From Vicingus serpentipes (lineage in GTDB: Bacteria > Bacteroidota > Bacteroidia > Flavobacteriales_E > Vicingaceae), in assembly GCF_007993035.1 (NCBI RefSeq), contig NZ_VOOS01000001.1, positions 248,001-312,000 on the forward strand: a stretch of 64,000 bases of DNA. The letters are read 5' to 3'. Shown here one piece after another: positions 18,087 to 27,298 of this stretch; the first letter of the stretch is position 1, and each line of letters opens with the position of its first letter. A model generated the notes under the pieces. The model searched no databases. It was not told the DNA's origin and worked only from the letters and a program-made list of their open reading frames with translations. The translations under genes and the position numbers were made by a program.

Positions 18087-19945
18087 GCAAATTCAGATAA
18101 GGTTAACCATCTATCAGTTTTTTCATCTAATTGAGCCGTAATTTCCCCCAGTTCTTGCGTTAATCTTAATAATTCTTCATGATCAGAAACACTATTTACT
18201 AGTTGCTCATTTAATTTCTCTTTTTGTTCTTCTAGTTTTGGTATTTCCTTTTCAAGGTTTTCAAACTCTAGCTTTTCTTTGTAAGCCAGTTTAGTTTTAG
18301 GTTGTTCTTTTACTACTTGTTTCGGCGCCTCAACTTTTACAGGTTTTATCTTAGCTTGTTCTTCTAATTCTTTTCTATCGTTTCTGTAGTCAGTATATTT
18401 TCCTAAATAATCTTTTATTTTTCCATCTCCCTCAAACACGAATAAATGATCAACCAACTTATCCATAAAATACCTGTCGTGAGTAACTACAATTAAACAT
18501 CCTTGAAAATCATTTAAAAAATCTTCTAACACATTCAATGTCATCACATCCAAATCGTTGGTTGGCTCATCTAAAATTAAAAAATTTGGGTTTTTCATTA
18601 AGATGGTCAACAAATACAATCTTCTTCGCTCTCCCCCACTCAGCTTTGCAACCATGTTGTAATGCATATCTTTTGTAAACAAAAACTTTTCTAGCATTTG
18701 AGCAGCAGTCATTACTTTGCCTTTTGCCAATGGAATAATTTCGGCAATATCTTTTATGGTATCTATTACTCGTTTATCATCTTTTAAATTGATACCATTT
18801 TGAGTATAATAACCATAAACAACTGTTTCACCAGTATCAATTCCCCCTGAATCTGGTTGTTGAAGACCAGTTAGCATATCCAAGAATGTAGATTTACCCA
18901 CTCCATTTTTACCAACTATTCCAACTTTTTCAAATCGCTTAAATACATAACTAAAATCTTCTAAAATCGTTAAATCGCCAAAGGCCTTTTTAACATGATT
19001 TAGTTCTAATATTTTACTTCCTAATCGGGTAACATTTACTTCAATATCAACTTTACTTTTATCTAATTTTTGATGTGCTGTTGCTTCTGTTTTATAAAAA
19101 GATTCTTCTCTAGATTTTGCTTTTGTGCCCCTTGCTTTTGGCATCCTACGCATCCACTCTAATTCCTTCTTATAAAGATTTTTAGCTTTATCTACATGTG
19201 CTTCAAAATTCTCTATCCGTTCTTCTTTCTTTTCTAAGTAATAAGAGTAGTTACCATTGTATTTATACAATGATTTATTATCAAACTCAATAATTTCGTT
19301 ACACACACGCTCTAAAAAATACCTATCGTGGGTAACCATTAAAATAGTCACATTTTCTTTCGTTAAATACCCTTCCAACCATTCAATCATATCCAAATCA
19401 AGATGATTGGTTGGCTCATCAAGAATAATAAAATCAGGCTCTTCTATTAAAACTTGTGCTAAAGCAATTCGCTTTAGCTGCCCACCTGATAATTCTCCAA
19501 TTTTACGTTCTAAATCATGGATATTTAATTGACCTAAAATCTGCTTTATTCTAACTTCATAATCCCATGCTTTAAGAGTATCCATCTGCTCAAATGCTTT
19601 TTGCATTCTGTCATTATCATCCGGATTAAGAACCGCTTTTTCGTACTCTTTAATGGCTTCAATTTCACCAGAAGTAGATTTAAAAATGGTTTCACTAATG
19701 GTGTGCTGGTCTTCAAACTCTGGAGTTTGATGTAAATAACCAATTTTTATATCATTACGAAAAACTACATTTCCAGAATCATAACCTTCTTTACCAGCTA
19801 ATATCTTTAAAAAGGTAGACTTACCCGTTCCATTTTTAGCTATAAAAGCTACTTTTTGACCTTTGCTTATTCCAAAGGTTATGTTTTCAAACAACACTCT
19901 ATCGCCATACGATTTAGTTAATGCTTCAACTGAAAGATAATTCAT
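18083..19945 (-). CDS. ABC-F family ATPase (Uup-like)
   Basis: A 620-residue cytoplasmic protein with two ABC domains and no membrane segment. Domain 1 has Walker A AKNGTGKST (about 37-45), signature LSGGQLKRIALAQ and Walker B ILDEPTNHLD. Domain 2 has GKNGVGKST, LSGGERRRL and ILDEPTNDLD. An interdomain linker (about 240-310) and a charged C-terminal coiled coil (about 545-620, rich in E/K) place it nearest Uup/EttA-type ribosome- or branched-DNA-associated factors. The exact subgroup is uncertain. Confidence 0.92.
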   Translation of the reverse strand: MNYLSVEALTKSYGDRVLFENITFGISKGQKVAFIAKNGTGKSTFLKILAGKEGYDSGNVVFRNDIKIGYLHQTPEFEDQHTISETIFKSTSGEIEAIKEYEKAVLNPDDNDRMQKAFEQMDTLKAWDYEVRIKQILGQLNIHDLERKIGELSGGQLKRIALAQVLIEEPDFIILDEPTNHLDLDMIEWLEGYLTKENVTILMVTHDRYFLERVCNEIIEFDNKSLYKYNGNYSYYLEKKEERIENFEAHVDKAKNLYKKELEWMRRMPKARGTKAKSREESFYKTEATAHQKLDKSKVDIEVNVTRLGSKILELNHVKKAFGDLTILEDFSYVFKRFEKVGIVGKNGVGKSTFLDMLTGLQQPDSGGIDTGETVVYGYYTQNGINLKDDKRVIDTIKDIAEIIPLAKGKVMTAAQMLEKFLFTKDMHYNMVAKLSGGERRRLYLLTILMKNPNFLILDEPTNDLDVMTLNVLEDFLNDFQGCLIVVTHDRYFMDKLVDHLFVFEGDGKIKDYLGKYTDYRNDRKELEEQAKIKPVKVEAPKQVVKEQPKTKLAYKEKLEFENLEKEIPKLEEQKEKLNEQLVNSVSDHEELLRLTQELGEITAQLDEKTDRWLTLSEFA

Positions 19946-19985
19946 CTTTAATACTAGTTTTAATGAGTGTTGGATTTGGGTAAGC

Positions 19986-21017
19986 TTATTTCTTTTTCAA
20001 AACTCTATCTAATGATAAAGCAGCAAAATCATAATTTGAATTTATTTCTAACGCTTTTCTATAGTCTAATTCAGCTTGATCAAAATTGCCTAATTGCTCA
20101 TGACATAAACCTCTATTATAATAAGCTTCAAAATAATTTTTATCAGAGCCTATTGCTTCTGTATAAAAACCTATTGCTAAATCATAAACTTTCAAATACT
20201 CTTGATGAATATACCCTAAATTAAATAACGCTTCTCTGAATGGCTTTATAGCAATAATTTTATGGTAGGTTTCTATTGCTTCATTATATTCTCCATGTTC
20301 TTGACACCATAAGCCATAATGATACAAGGCTTCTGGACTTTCTGGTTTAATTCTAAGGGCATTTTTAATGTAGCCTTTTGCCAAGTCATTATCTTGATTG
20401 AAGTGTAAAACACCTAATTGAATATATGCATCATAATAATTACTTTCTTGCTCTACTGCTGTAATAAAACTTGAAATAGCTTTCGTTGTATCTTGCTGTT
20501 CATAAAAAACCATACCTTTTAAATAGTAAGCTTCAGCAGAATACATGTTTCTTTTTAAAGCAGCGTCAGCATATTCTATTGCTTGCTCATAATTTTGAAT
20601 AATAAAAGCTAGCCATCCTAATTCTATTCTAGCCTGAACATTATTATTATCAATAAATAAACATCTATCCAAAGTTCTTTTTGCATTCTGAAAATCATCA
20701 ACTTTCTTTTGCATTTCAGCTTTTAATAAATAAAATTCAGGTAACAATGAATCAATTTTTATTGCTCTATCAATATCTTCTATCGCGTAAAGAACTTCAT
20801 CATATTGCTCATACATCTGAGCTCTTTTCATGTATAAATTAGGATTGTTTGGGTCTGCTTTTAATTGTTCATTAATAACCTCAAATGCTGCATTTTTATA
20901 AGCTGTTAATGAATCAACTTCAACCTTTTCATTCTCTCCATTTTTTGGTTTAACAGTTTCATTACACGAATAAAATAAAATGGATGATACTAAAACAATA
21001 AAACTAAAAATTCTCAT
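19986..21017 (-). CDS. TPR lipoprotein
   Basis: A 343-residue protein with a lipoprotein signal (FIVLVSSILFYSCNE, Cys18 lipidated) and about eight consecutive tetratricopeptide repeats from residue 40 to the end (for example YYDAYIQLGVLHFNQDN, NYFEAYYNRGLCHEQLGN). It is likely an envelope-anchored scaffold. It starts 61 bp after recA, but a strong terminator lies between, so it probably has its own promoter. Specific partner unknown. Confidence 0.85.
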   Translation of the reverse strand: MRIFSFIVLVSSILFYSCNETVKPKNGENEKVEVDSLTAYKNAAFEVINEQLKADPNNPNLYMKRAQMYEQYDEVLYAIEDIDRAIKIDSLLPEFYLLKAEMQKKVDDFQNAKRTLDRCLFIDNNNVQARIELGWLAFIIQNYEQAIEYADAALKRNMYSAEAYYLKGMVFYEQQDTTKAISSFITAVEQESNYYDAYIQLGVLHFNQDNDLAKGYIKNALRIKPESPEALYHYGLWCQEHGEYNEAIETYHKIIAIKPFREALFNLGYIHQEYLKVYDLAIGFYTEAIGSDKNYFEAYYNRGLCHEQLGNFDQAELDYRKALEINSNYDFAALSLDRVLKKK

Positions 21018-21034
21018 AATTAATTAAATAAAAA

Positions 21035-21054
21035 AGTCCCGCAAATGCGGGACT
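21035..21054 (-). terminator. Rho-independent terminator of recA
   Basis: AGTCCCGC / GCGGGACT forms an 8-bp GC-rich stem around a 4-nt loop. On the minus strand it is followed by TTTTTA. It lies 25 bases past the recA stop. Confidence 0.9.
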
Positions 21055-21078
21055 CAAAGTTAAGTATAAAAACGAAAC

Positions 21079-22077
21079 TTATTCTGGATTTATTTCTGCA
21101 ACAATTTTTTGTTCGATTTCTTCCATTAACTCAGGATTATCTAATAGTAATTGTTTTACTGCATCTCTTCCCTGACCTAATTTTGTGTCGCCATAGCTAA
21201 ACCAACTTCCTGCTTTTTTAACAATATTTTTTTCTACTCCTATATCTATAATCTCTCCCACTTTAGATATTCCAGCACCATACATAATATCAAATTCAGC
21301 TTTACGGAAAGGTGGAGCTACTTTGTTTTTCACAATTTTAACTCTAGTTCTGTTCCCTACAACTTCGTCACCATCTTTAATTTGCGAAGCTCTTCTAACA
21401 TCAATACGAATAGAAGCATAAAATTTAAGTGCATTACCACCAGTTGTAGTTTCTGGATTTCCAAACATTACTCCAATTTTATCTCTTAACTGGTTAATGA
21501 ATATAGCAGTACAATTTGCTTTGTTAATTGAACCTGTTAATTTTCTTAGGGCCTTTGACATTAAACGAGCTTGTAAGCCCATTTGAGAATCTCCCATTTC
21601 ACCTTCAATTTCAGCTTTTGGAGTTAAAGCAGCTACAGAATCGACTACAATAATATCGACTGCCCCAGAACGAATTAGATTATCAGCAATTTCCAAAGCT
21701 TGCTCTCCATTATCAGGCTGAGATATTAATAAGTTTTCGACATCTACACCTAATGCAGCAGCATAAAATTGGTCAAAAGCATGTTCAGCATCAATAAATG
21801 CAGCAATACCACCTTTTTTCTGACATTCGGCAATAGCATGGATAGCTAAAGTTGTTTTACCAGATGATTCTGGCCCATATATTTCTACTATTCTTCCTTT
21901 TGGATAACCTTTAATACCTAAAGCTAAATCTAAAGTTAACGATCCCGAAGGAATTACATCTACATCTAAAACTGGAGCATCCCCAAGTTTCATTACAGTT
22001 CCTTTTCCATAGGTTTTTTCTAACCTATCCATCGTTAATTGTAGTGCTTTTAATTTTTCTGTGTTTACTTCAGCCAT
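21079..22077 (-). CDS. recA: recombinase RecA
   Basis: A 332-residue ATP-dependent strand-exchange protein for homologous recombination and SOS induction. It has Walker [10 protein letters not shown] (68-76), Walker [11 protein letters not shown], the L2 region with [25 protein letters not shown] (key residues around 200-225) and the C-terminal acidic tail. Length is typical of Bacteroidota. A TAnnTTTG element at 22122-22129 is the likely promoter. A near-perfect 30-bp palindrome just upstream of it may be an operator. Single gene between its own promoter and terminator. Confidence 0.98.
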   Translation of the reverse strand: MAEVNTEKLKALQLTMDRLEKTYGKGTVMKLGDAPVLDVDVIPSGSLTLDLALGIKGYPKGRIVEIYGPESSGKTTLAIHAIAECQKKGGIAAFIDAEHAFDQFYAAALGVDVENLLISQPDNGEQALEIADNLIRSGAVDIIVVDSVAALTPKAEIEGEMGDSQMGLQARLMSKALRKLTGSINKANCTAIFINQLRDKIGVMFGNPETTTGGNALKFYASIRIDVRRASQIKDGDEVVGNRTRVKIVKNKVAPPFRKAEFDIMYGAGISKVGEIIDIGVEKNIVKKAGSWFSYGDTKLGQGRDAVKQLLLDNPELMEEIEQKIVAEINPE

Positions 22078-22121
22078 GTGTATATTTTTTTAAAACTTAC
22101 CTTTAATTATTTTTAACTCTA

Positions 22122-22129
22122 CAAATATA
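22122..22129 (-). promoter_or_regulatory. recA -7 promoter element
   Basis: On the minus strand it reads TATATTTG, an exact TAnnTTTG match, 44 bases before the recA ATG. The expected -33 region falls inside the adjacent palindrome at 22132-22161. Confidence 0.6.
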
Positions 22130-22131
22130 AG

Positions 22132-22161
22132 TCAAAAAACCTACAATATGTAGTTTTTTGA
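22132..22161. promoter_or_regulatory. palindromic candidate operator upstream of recA
   Basis: The left arm TCAAAAAACCTACA and right arm TGTAGTTTTTTGA are complementary apart from one extra base, around a 3-nt ATA centre, giving core CTACA-ATA-TGTAG. It starts 2 bases upstream of the recA -7 element and would cover the -33 region. The position fits a repressor site (LexA-like or another), but the sequence does not match the classical E. coli or Bacillus SOS box. A terminator role is less likely because no gene ends here on the plus strand and the facing Bcp gene ends 94 bp away. Confidence 0.45.
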
Positions 22162-22254
22162 AATTATTTTAAAAAACCTAATAAAATCAATAAGTTCAGT
22201 ACTATTAAAATACAATAAAATTGAGATTTAAAACAAAATCAAGAACTTTTAAAT

Positions 22255-22716
22255 CTAATTCAACTCTTCTAATATTTGCTCAGTATGGTTTTTTGTTTTT
22301 ACTTTTTCAATAACTTTTTCAATAATTCCTTCTTCATTAATAACAAAAGTAGTTCGGTGAATTCCATCGTAAGTTTTTCCCATAAATTTTTTAGGTCCCC
22401 AAACTCCATAAGCATTAATTACTTTTTTATCGACATCTGCCAATAAAGTAAATGGCAAATCATATTTCTCAATAAAACGATTGTGTTTTTTCTCATCATC
22501 AGCACTTACACCAACCACTTCAAATCCTTTTTTTATAAGATCACTATAATTATCTCTTAAATTACAAGATTCTACTGTACAACCAGGAGTTAAATCTTTA
22601 GGATAAAAATAAAGTATTACTTTTTTTCCTTTAAATTCTGATAAATGACGTACAATTCCATTTTGGTCAGCAACTCCAAAATCTGGAGCTTTATCTCCTT
22701 CTTTCAACATATTCAT
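22255..22716 (-). CDS. bcp: thioredoxin-dependent thiol peroxidase (Bcp/PrxQ)
   Basis: A 153-residue peroxiredoxin that reduces peroxides using thioredoxin. The catalytic loop FYPKDLTPGCTVESC carries the peroxidatic Cys46 and the resolving Cys51, the spacing of the atypical 2-Cys BCP/PrxQ class. GVSADDEKKHNRF and FVINEEGIIEKV complete the fold. The ATG at 22716 is used here; the second ATG two codons in is equally possible. No partner gene is adjacent. Confidence 0.95.
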   Translation of the reverse strand: MNMLKEGDKAPDFGVADQNGIVRHLSEFKGKKVILYFYPKDLTPGCTVESCNLRDNYSDLIKKGFEVVGVSADDEKKHNRFIEKYDLPFTLLADVDKKVINAYGVWGPKKFMGKTYDGIHRTTFVINEEGIIEKVIEKVKTKNHTEQILEELN

Positions 22717-22806
22717 AGTTTAATTTTTATTTAGGTTAAAATTAGAAATTATAGCTGAAATAAAACATTAATTTACTGTGTTCGTTTACTTAATAAAACA
22801 CTGTTT

Positions 22807-23391
22807 ATGAAAAAACAATTTTTAAGTCTTGTCATAATTTTTAGTCTTTCGAATTTTGTAATAAGTCAAAATACATTTTTCACACAATTATCAGATGCTG
22901 GAATTGAACTTACTCAACAAAATATAACTTATGATCCAAGTTACTTTTCTATAGATTATCCAAATGGAGATGTTCCTGAAGGAAAAGGCGTATGCACAGA
23001 TGTAATTATTAGAGCATATAGAAAATTAAATATCGACTTGCAAAAAGAAGTACATGAAGATATGATAGCTAATTTTAATAAATACCCTAAAAATTGGGGG
23101 CTATCAAAAACTGATGAAAATATCGATCACAGAAGAGTTCCAAACTTAATGGTGTTTTTTTCAAAGTTTGGAAAAGTTAAAAGTACTTCTAGAAATGCTA
23201 AAGATTATTTGCCTGGAGATATTGTTTGTTGGAACTTAGGTGGTGGAACTACACACATTGGTTTAGTGGTTAACAAAAAATCTGATGATGGAAAAAGATA
23301 CTTAATTGTTCATAATATAGGGAACGGCCAAGAGCTATCAGATTGTTTGTTTGATTACAAAATAATTGGACATTACAGCTATATGAAGTAA
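22807..23391 (+). CDS. secreted DUF1287 protein
   Basis: A 194-residue exported protein with signal peptide (LSNFVISQ) followed by the DUF1287 fold: GVCTDVIIRAYR near residue 60 with the conserved Cys, HRRVPNLMVFF, LPGDIVCWNLGGGTTHIGLV with Cys and His, and VHNIG. The Cys-His-His arrangement resembles NlpC/P60-like cysteine hydrolases, which would make it a cell-wall amidase or peptidase; this is inference from residues only. Its stop and that of the convergent lgt gene are one base apart. Confidence 0.88.
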   Translation: MKKQFLSLVIIFSLSNFVISQNTFFTQLSDAGIELTQQNITYDPSYFSIDYPNGDVPEGKGVCTDVIIRAYRKLNIDLQKEVHEDMIANFNKYPKNWGLSKTDENIDHRRVPNLMVFFSKFGKVKSTSRNAKDYLPGDIVCWNLGGGTTHIGLVVNKKSDDGKRYLIVHNIGNGQELSDCLFDYKIIGHYSYMK

Positions 23392-23392
23392 A

Positions 23393-24544
23393 CTATAAAA
23401 TCGATGTCGATTTCTTAGTAAAATAGATAGCGCCTAGAACTCCAAAAGTCATAAACAAAATAGCTATTATTTGAGCTTGAGAAAGGGTTAATCCTAAAAC
23501 ATCATATAATGGATTTATTCTAATAAACTCGATAAAGAATCTTTCTAAACCATTAAAAGCTAAATAAATTGAAAACATTACTCCTGGTGCTGATATTTTT
23601 TTTCGAATAGACCATAATATACCAAAAATTATAAAAGCCATTATGGTTTCATAAAACGGTGTCGGCCATGCTTTTCCTGTAATACTTTCCAATCCCATTT
23701 GCATAAAATCTTGTTGAAGATTTATTCCTAAAACATTATTATGATAATCGAAAGCCCACATCCACTCAGGTAAAAAGCTAATAGCATTGGGCATTGGTAA
23801 ATCATTTGGCATTCCCCAATCTCCATCTCCTGAAAGTTGACAACCAATTCGTCCAATACCATAAGCTAACATTAAAGCTGGAGCACTAGAATCAACTACA
23901 TGTAAAATTGAAAGTCCTTTTTTCTTGGCAAAATAAATTACCGCTCCACCACCAACAATCAATCCGCCATAAATACTCAAACCACTTCCAGCAAAAATTA
24001 CATCAATCGGGTTATCAATTAACCGAGGGATATCTTCTATCATATCAAACAACTTAGCACCTATTATACCGCCAATAGCGGCAATAAATGTCATTGTTCC
24101 AACTAATTGATATGGATGTACTGTTTCTTTAACAATTATTGGCTCTGGCAATCGTTGCTTTTCTCCTTCCCTATATCTTAAATAAGCTAAAATTGCCGCA
24201 AACACAACCCCTCCTAATAAATTACCCTGAGAAGACAACATAAATCCTTGTGGATCAGCCGCCATTTTATCATAATGTAATATCCCTTCAAGTAGTTTAA
24301 ATCCAATTAAAAAACCAAACAAAGCATTACTAAGTAATTCTGTGACACTAGCTTTCTCTCCTTTTACAACATCTCTTTCAAAAGAAAAAACAAGTTTGTT
24401 TTCTTCTTTTCGTTTCATTTCTAAAACAAAAAATTGATGAGCTATAATAAATGCAATAGCCACCATAAAGCCAAACATAGGAAATGGAAGGACGATGTTA
24501 GTTCCCAAAAAATAGTTGATTAAATCTGATAAAAATGGAAACAT
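23393..24544 (-). CDS. lgt: prolipoprotein diacylglyceryl transferase
   Basis: A 383-residue polytopic inner-membrane enzyme that transfers diacylglycerol to the lipobox Cys of prolipoproteins. The Lgt signature RIGCQLSGDGDWG lies near residue 230, with YGGLIVGG upstream and GLERFFIEFIR near the C-terminus. It is about 90 residues longer than the E. coli enzyme because of an enlarged region after the first helices (about 40-160, including a charged loop). The many lipoproteins in this window would be its substrates. It is 3 bp from the mtaB stop, same strand. Confidence 0.93.
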   Translation of the reverse strand: MFPFLSDLINYFLGTNIVLPFPMFGFMVAIAFIIAHQFFVLEMKRKEENKLVFSFERDVVKGEKASVTELLSNALFGFLIGFKLLEGILHYDKMAADPQGFMLSSQGNLLGGVVFAAILAYLRYREGEKQRLPEPIIVKETVHPYQLVGTMTFIAAIGGIIGAKLFDMIEDIPRLIDNPIDVIFAGSGLSIYGGLIVGGGAVIYFAKKKGLSILHVVDSSAPALMLAYGIGRIGCQLSGDGDWGMPNDLPMPNAISFLPEWMWAFDYHNNVLGINLQQDFMQMGLESITGKAWPTPFYETIMAFIIFGILWSIRKKISAPGVMFSIYLAFNGLERFFIEFIRINPLYDVLGLTLSQAQIIAILFMTFGVLGAIYFTKKSTSIL

Positions 24545-24547
24545 AAT

Positions 24548-25870
24548 TTAGTTTAAAATTTGATTTTGAACATTTAATAAATTAACTTCAACAACACCTT
24601 CAAAATCTACTTTTTCCAATTTTACTTCTTGTATTGTATTTTCTAAATCAACATTATAAGGCACTTTAACTTTTACATAGTTTTCTGTAAAACCATTTAA
24701 GAATCCTTCATGTTCTTCGCTTTCAAATAAAACAGTTGCAGTTGAACCAATATTTTCAGCATAAAACTGTCTTTTCTTTTTTTCAGATAAAATATGAAGC
24801 ATTTTACTTCGATCACTTCGAACCGATTTTGGTACTACTTCACTCATTTTGTTAGCTGTCGTATTTTGTCTTTCAGAATAAGTAAATACATGTAAATAAG
24901 AAACTGGCAATTCATTTAAAAAATTATAAGTCTCTAAAAAGTCTTCCTCAGTTTCTCCTGGAAATCCAACAATAACATCTACTCCAATACAACAGTGTGG
25001 CATTAGTTTTTTTATTGTACCAACCCTATCAGCATATAATTCTCTTTTATACTTCCTTCGCATTGCTTCTAATATTTTATTAGAACCTGATTGTAATGGA
25101 ATATGAACATGTGGCATGAATTTGTTCGAATTACTTACAAATTCAATGATTTCATTAGCTAATAAATTAGGTTCGATAGATGATATTCTAAATCGTTCTA
25201 TTCCCTCTACCTTATCCAATTCTTTTACTAAATCAAAAAAGTTTTCTCCTTCCCCTTGTCCAAAATCGCCAATATTAACTCCTGTTAATACAACTTCATT
25301 AATATTTGAATTAGCAACTTCTCTTGCTACCTTTATTGTTTCTTCTACTGAGTTATTTCTACTTTTTCCTCTAGCTAAAGGAATTGTGCAAAACGTACAG
25401 AAATAATCACATCCATCTTGAATTTTCAAAAAAGATCGAGTTCTATCTCCCTTTGAATAAGAAGGGATAAAATCTTTTACTTCTTTTATTTTAGAAGCAT
25501 GAACTTCGGCAGTATCTTTTTTAGTAATGGATGAAAAATGCTCTACAATTTTAAATTTTTCAGAAGCTCCAAGCACCATATCCACACCTTGAATTTGAGC
25601 TATCTCTTCTGGCTTTAGTTGAGCATAACAACCAATAATAGCAATAAAAGCTTCTGGATTAACCTTTAAAGCTTTTTTAACCAATTGTTTACATTTTTTA
25701 TCAGCATTTTCGGTAACCGAACAAGTATTGATAACATAAACATCAGGCGTTTCATTAAACTCAACACGAGCAAATCCTTCTTCTTCAAACATTCTAGCGA
25801 TAGAAGATGTTTCAGAAAAATTTAGCTTGCATCCTAAAGTATATAATGAAACTTTTTTATTGGAAATCAT
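24548..25870 (-). CDS. mtaB: tRNA t6A methylthiotransferase MtaB
   Basis: A 440-residue radical SAM enzyme that converts t6A37 to ms2t6A37 in ANN-decoding tRNAs. The N-terminal UPF0004 domain has cluster cysteines at 14, 50 and 81 (TLGCKLN, NTCSVTENA, GCYAQ). The radical SAM cluster motif is Cys154-x3-Cys158-x2-Cys161 (GCDYFCTFC), and a TRAM domain follows. CKLNFSE and the length favour MtaB over MiaB or RimO. A TAnnTTTG element at 25876-25883 ends 5 bases before the ATG. Confidence 0.95.
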   Translation of the reverse strand: MISNKKVSLYTLGCKLNFSETSSIARMFEEEGFARVEFNETPDVYVINTCSVTENADKKCKQLVKKALKVNPEAFIAIIGCYAQLKPEEIAQIQGVDMVLGASEKFKIVEHFSSITKKDTAEVHASKIKEVKDFIPSYSKGDRTRSFLKIQDGCDYFCTFCTIPLARGKSRNNSVEETIKVAREVANSNINEVVLTGVNIGDFGQGEGENFFDLVKELDKVEGIERFRISSIEPNLLANEIIEFVSNSNKFMPHVHIPLQSGSNKILEAMRRKYKRELYADRVGTIKKLMPHCCIGVDVIVGFPGETEEDFLETYNFLNELPVSYLHVFTYSERQNTTANKMSEVVPKSVRSDRSKMLHILSEKKKRQFYAENIGSTATVLFESEEHEGFLNGFTENYVKVKVPYNVDLENTIQEVKLEKVDFEGVVEVNLLNVQNQILN

Positions 25871-25875
25871 AACTG

Positions 25876-25883
25876 CAAAATTA
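25876..25883 (-). promoter_or_regulatory. -7 promoter element for mtaB, near-leaderless
   Basis: On the minus strand TAATTTTG matches TAnnTTTG and lies 5 bases before the mtaB ATG, so the transcript would start close to the start codon. Confidence 0.5.
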
Positions 25884-25922
25884 AAGCATTATGTTCAATT
25901 AGAAGCTTTGGTGAATGAATAT

Positions 25923-26363
25923 TTACCTAACCAATACTAATTCAAATTTATTCACCTTTAAATTGGGATGATTGTTTTTAATTAATGTAGGTCGAATTGA
26001 AAAAACTCCATCTGAAGGAGGAATAAAATTACCTTCTAATTTGCCATAAAACTTCCAATGTGTAACTCCATCTAATTCGGTTTTTACCTCATCCAATTTT
26101 GGAGATGCCAATAATGGGTCTAGCCCTCCTTTTATAAGTTGTTCTTCTCCTCTATAAAACTCAAAATCCATAACCATTAATGGCAATTCAGTATATTCTA
26201 TATCACAATCAATATATAAATCGATTTCTTGTTGCTTTTCACAATCAACTTGAATACTAACATTCTTATTTTTAAACACATCAACCCTTGCTATTTCTGA
26301 TGTGCAAGAAAAAAAGATTATTATAAAAAAAATGAAAACTATGTACCCTTTATTTGAATTCAT
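25923..26363 (-). CDS. lipoprotein of unknown function
   Basis: A 146-residue protein with a hydrophobic signal and lipobox FFSCTSE (Cys20). The mature part is beta-rich (SIQVDCEKQQEIDLYID, WKFYGKLEGNF, FSIRPTLI) and ends VNKFELVLVR. Size and fold resemble GldH-type gliding lipoproteins in general terms, but key GldH sequence features are not evident, so I do not assign it. It overlaps the hydrolase stop by 14 bp and is co-transcribed with it. Confidence 0.65.
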   Translation of the reverse strand: MNSNKGYIVFIFFIIIFFSCTSEIARVDVFKNKNVSIQVDCEKQQEIDLYIDCDIEYTELPLMVMDFEFYRGEEQLIKGGLDPLLASPKLDEVKTELDGVTHWKFYGKLEGNFIPPSDGVFSIRPTLIKNNHPNLKVNKFELVLVR

Positions 26364-27294
26364 TGATAAATTGAATTATTTCATTTGCCAATTGGGGTAC
26401 ATTTTTTAAAGTAGGGTTAGAATAGGTCGCAATATTCTCTTCTTGATTTAATGGTGCTAATTTAAATACATGATTCATCCCTTCTATTAAAATTAGCTTA
26501 CTCTTAGAATTAGCTTTATGCAACAAATCAGCATCTTCTTTTGACACTTGAATATCAGTTGTTCCTTGTATTATTAATGAAGGAACTGAAAGTTTCGCAA
26601 TTTCATGTGTTGGATTATATTTTATCCAAGAAATCATATAGGGTTGAACCGAAGGTCGAAATATTGAAAACAGCATTGGATTTATATCCCCAACGGTATC
26701 TCCCTCTTTTAATTTATCAAAAACACGATTTACTTCTTCTTTAATTAAATCTGGTTGAGTTTCTAGTTGCTTTTTTATAATTTCATCTGCAGGTATTCCT
26801 GTTCCTGCAATTGAAATAAAACCAGCTGTATTAGTTTTTTGAGCTACTATCATTCCAATTAAAGAACCCTCGCTATGCCCTATAATAATTACTTTTTTAA
26901 ATCTATATTCTTGCGTTAATAATTCTACCCAATTAATAACATCATCAATATAAATTTCAAACCGAAGATCTTCCTCTTTAACAATTGCATCCGCACTTTC
27001 TCCAATACCTCTTTTGTCAATTCTTAATGAAGGAATTTCTTTTGCAATTAAATCTTCAGCTAAATATTTTAAGGAGTTGTTTTTCCCTTTAATCATTAAT
27101 GAATTCCCATCTCTATCTGTTGGTCCAGATCCAGGAATAATTAAAACAACTAAATAGTCATTAGCTGGAGAAGTAAGAAGTGTTCCGTAAAGATTTACAT
27201 TATTATAATTTAGCTCTATTTCTTGTTCTTTAAAATTTTGAGAAAAAGAGAATTGTGAACTAAAAATTGCTATAAAAAAAAGGATTTTTTTCAT
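26350..27294 (-). CDS. secreted alpha/beta hydrolase
   Basis: A 314-residue exported hydrolase, counted from the ATG at 27294; a GTG at 27309 would add five residues inside the preceding gene's end. It has a signal peptide (FSSQFSFSQ), an oxyanion-region motif IIPGSGPTDRDG, the nucleophile elbow GHSEGS, the acid in GTTDIQVS and His in GMNHVFK. It fits the dienelactone-hydrolase-like/BAAT group and probably cleaves an ester in the periplasm. The upstream neighbour is the polyprenyl glycosylphosphotransferase, so a polysaccharide-modifying role (for example deacylation) is possible but unproven. Confidence 0.85.
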   Translation of the reverse strand: MKKILFFIAIFSSQFSFSQNFKEQEIELNYNNVNLYGTLLTSPANDYLVVLIIPGSGPTDRDGNSLMIKGKNNSLKYLAEDLIAKEIPSLRIDKRGIGESADAIVKEEDLRFEIYIDDVINWVELLTQEYRFKKVIIIGHSEGSLIGMIVAQKTNTAGFISIAGTGIPADEIIKKQLETQPDLIKEEVNRVFDKLKEGDTVGDINPMLFSIFRPSVQPYMISWIKYNPTHEIAKLSVPSLIIQGTTDIQVSKEDADLLHKANSKSKLILIEGMNHVFKLAPLNQEENIATYSNPTLKNVPQLANEIIQFINEFK

Positions 27295-27298
27295 CTTA

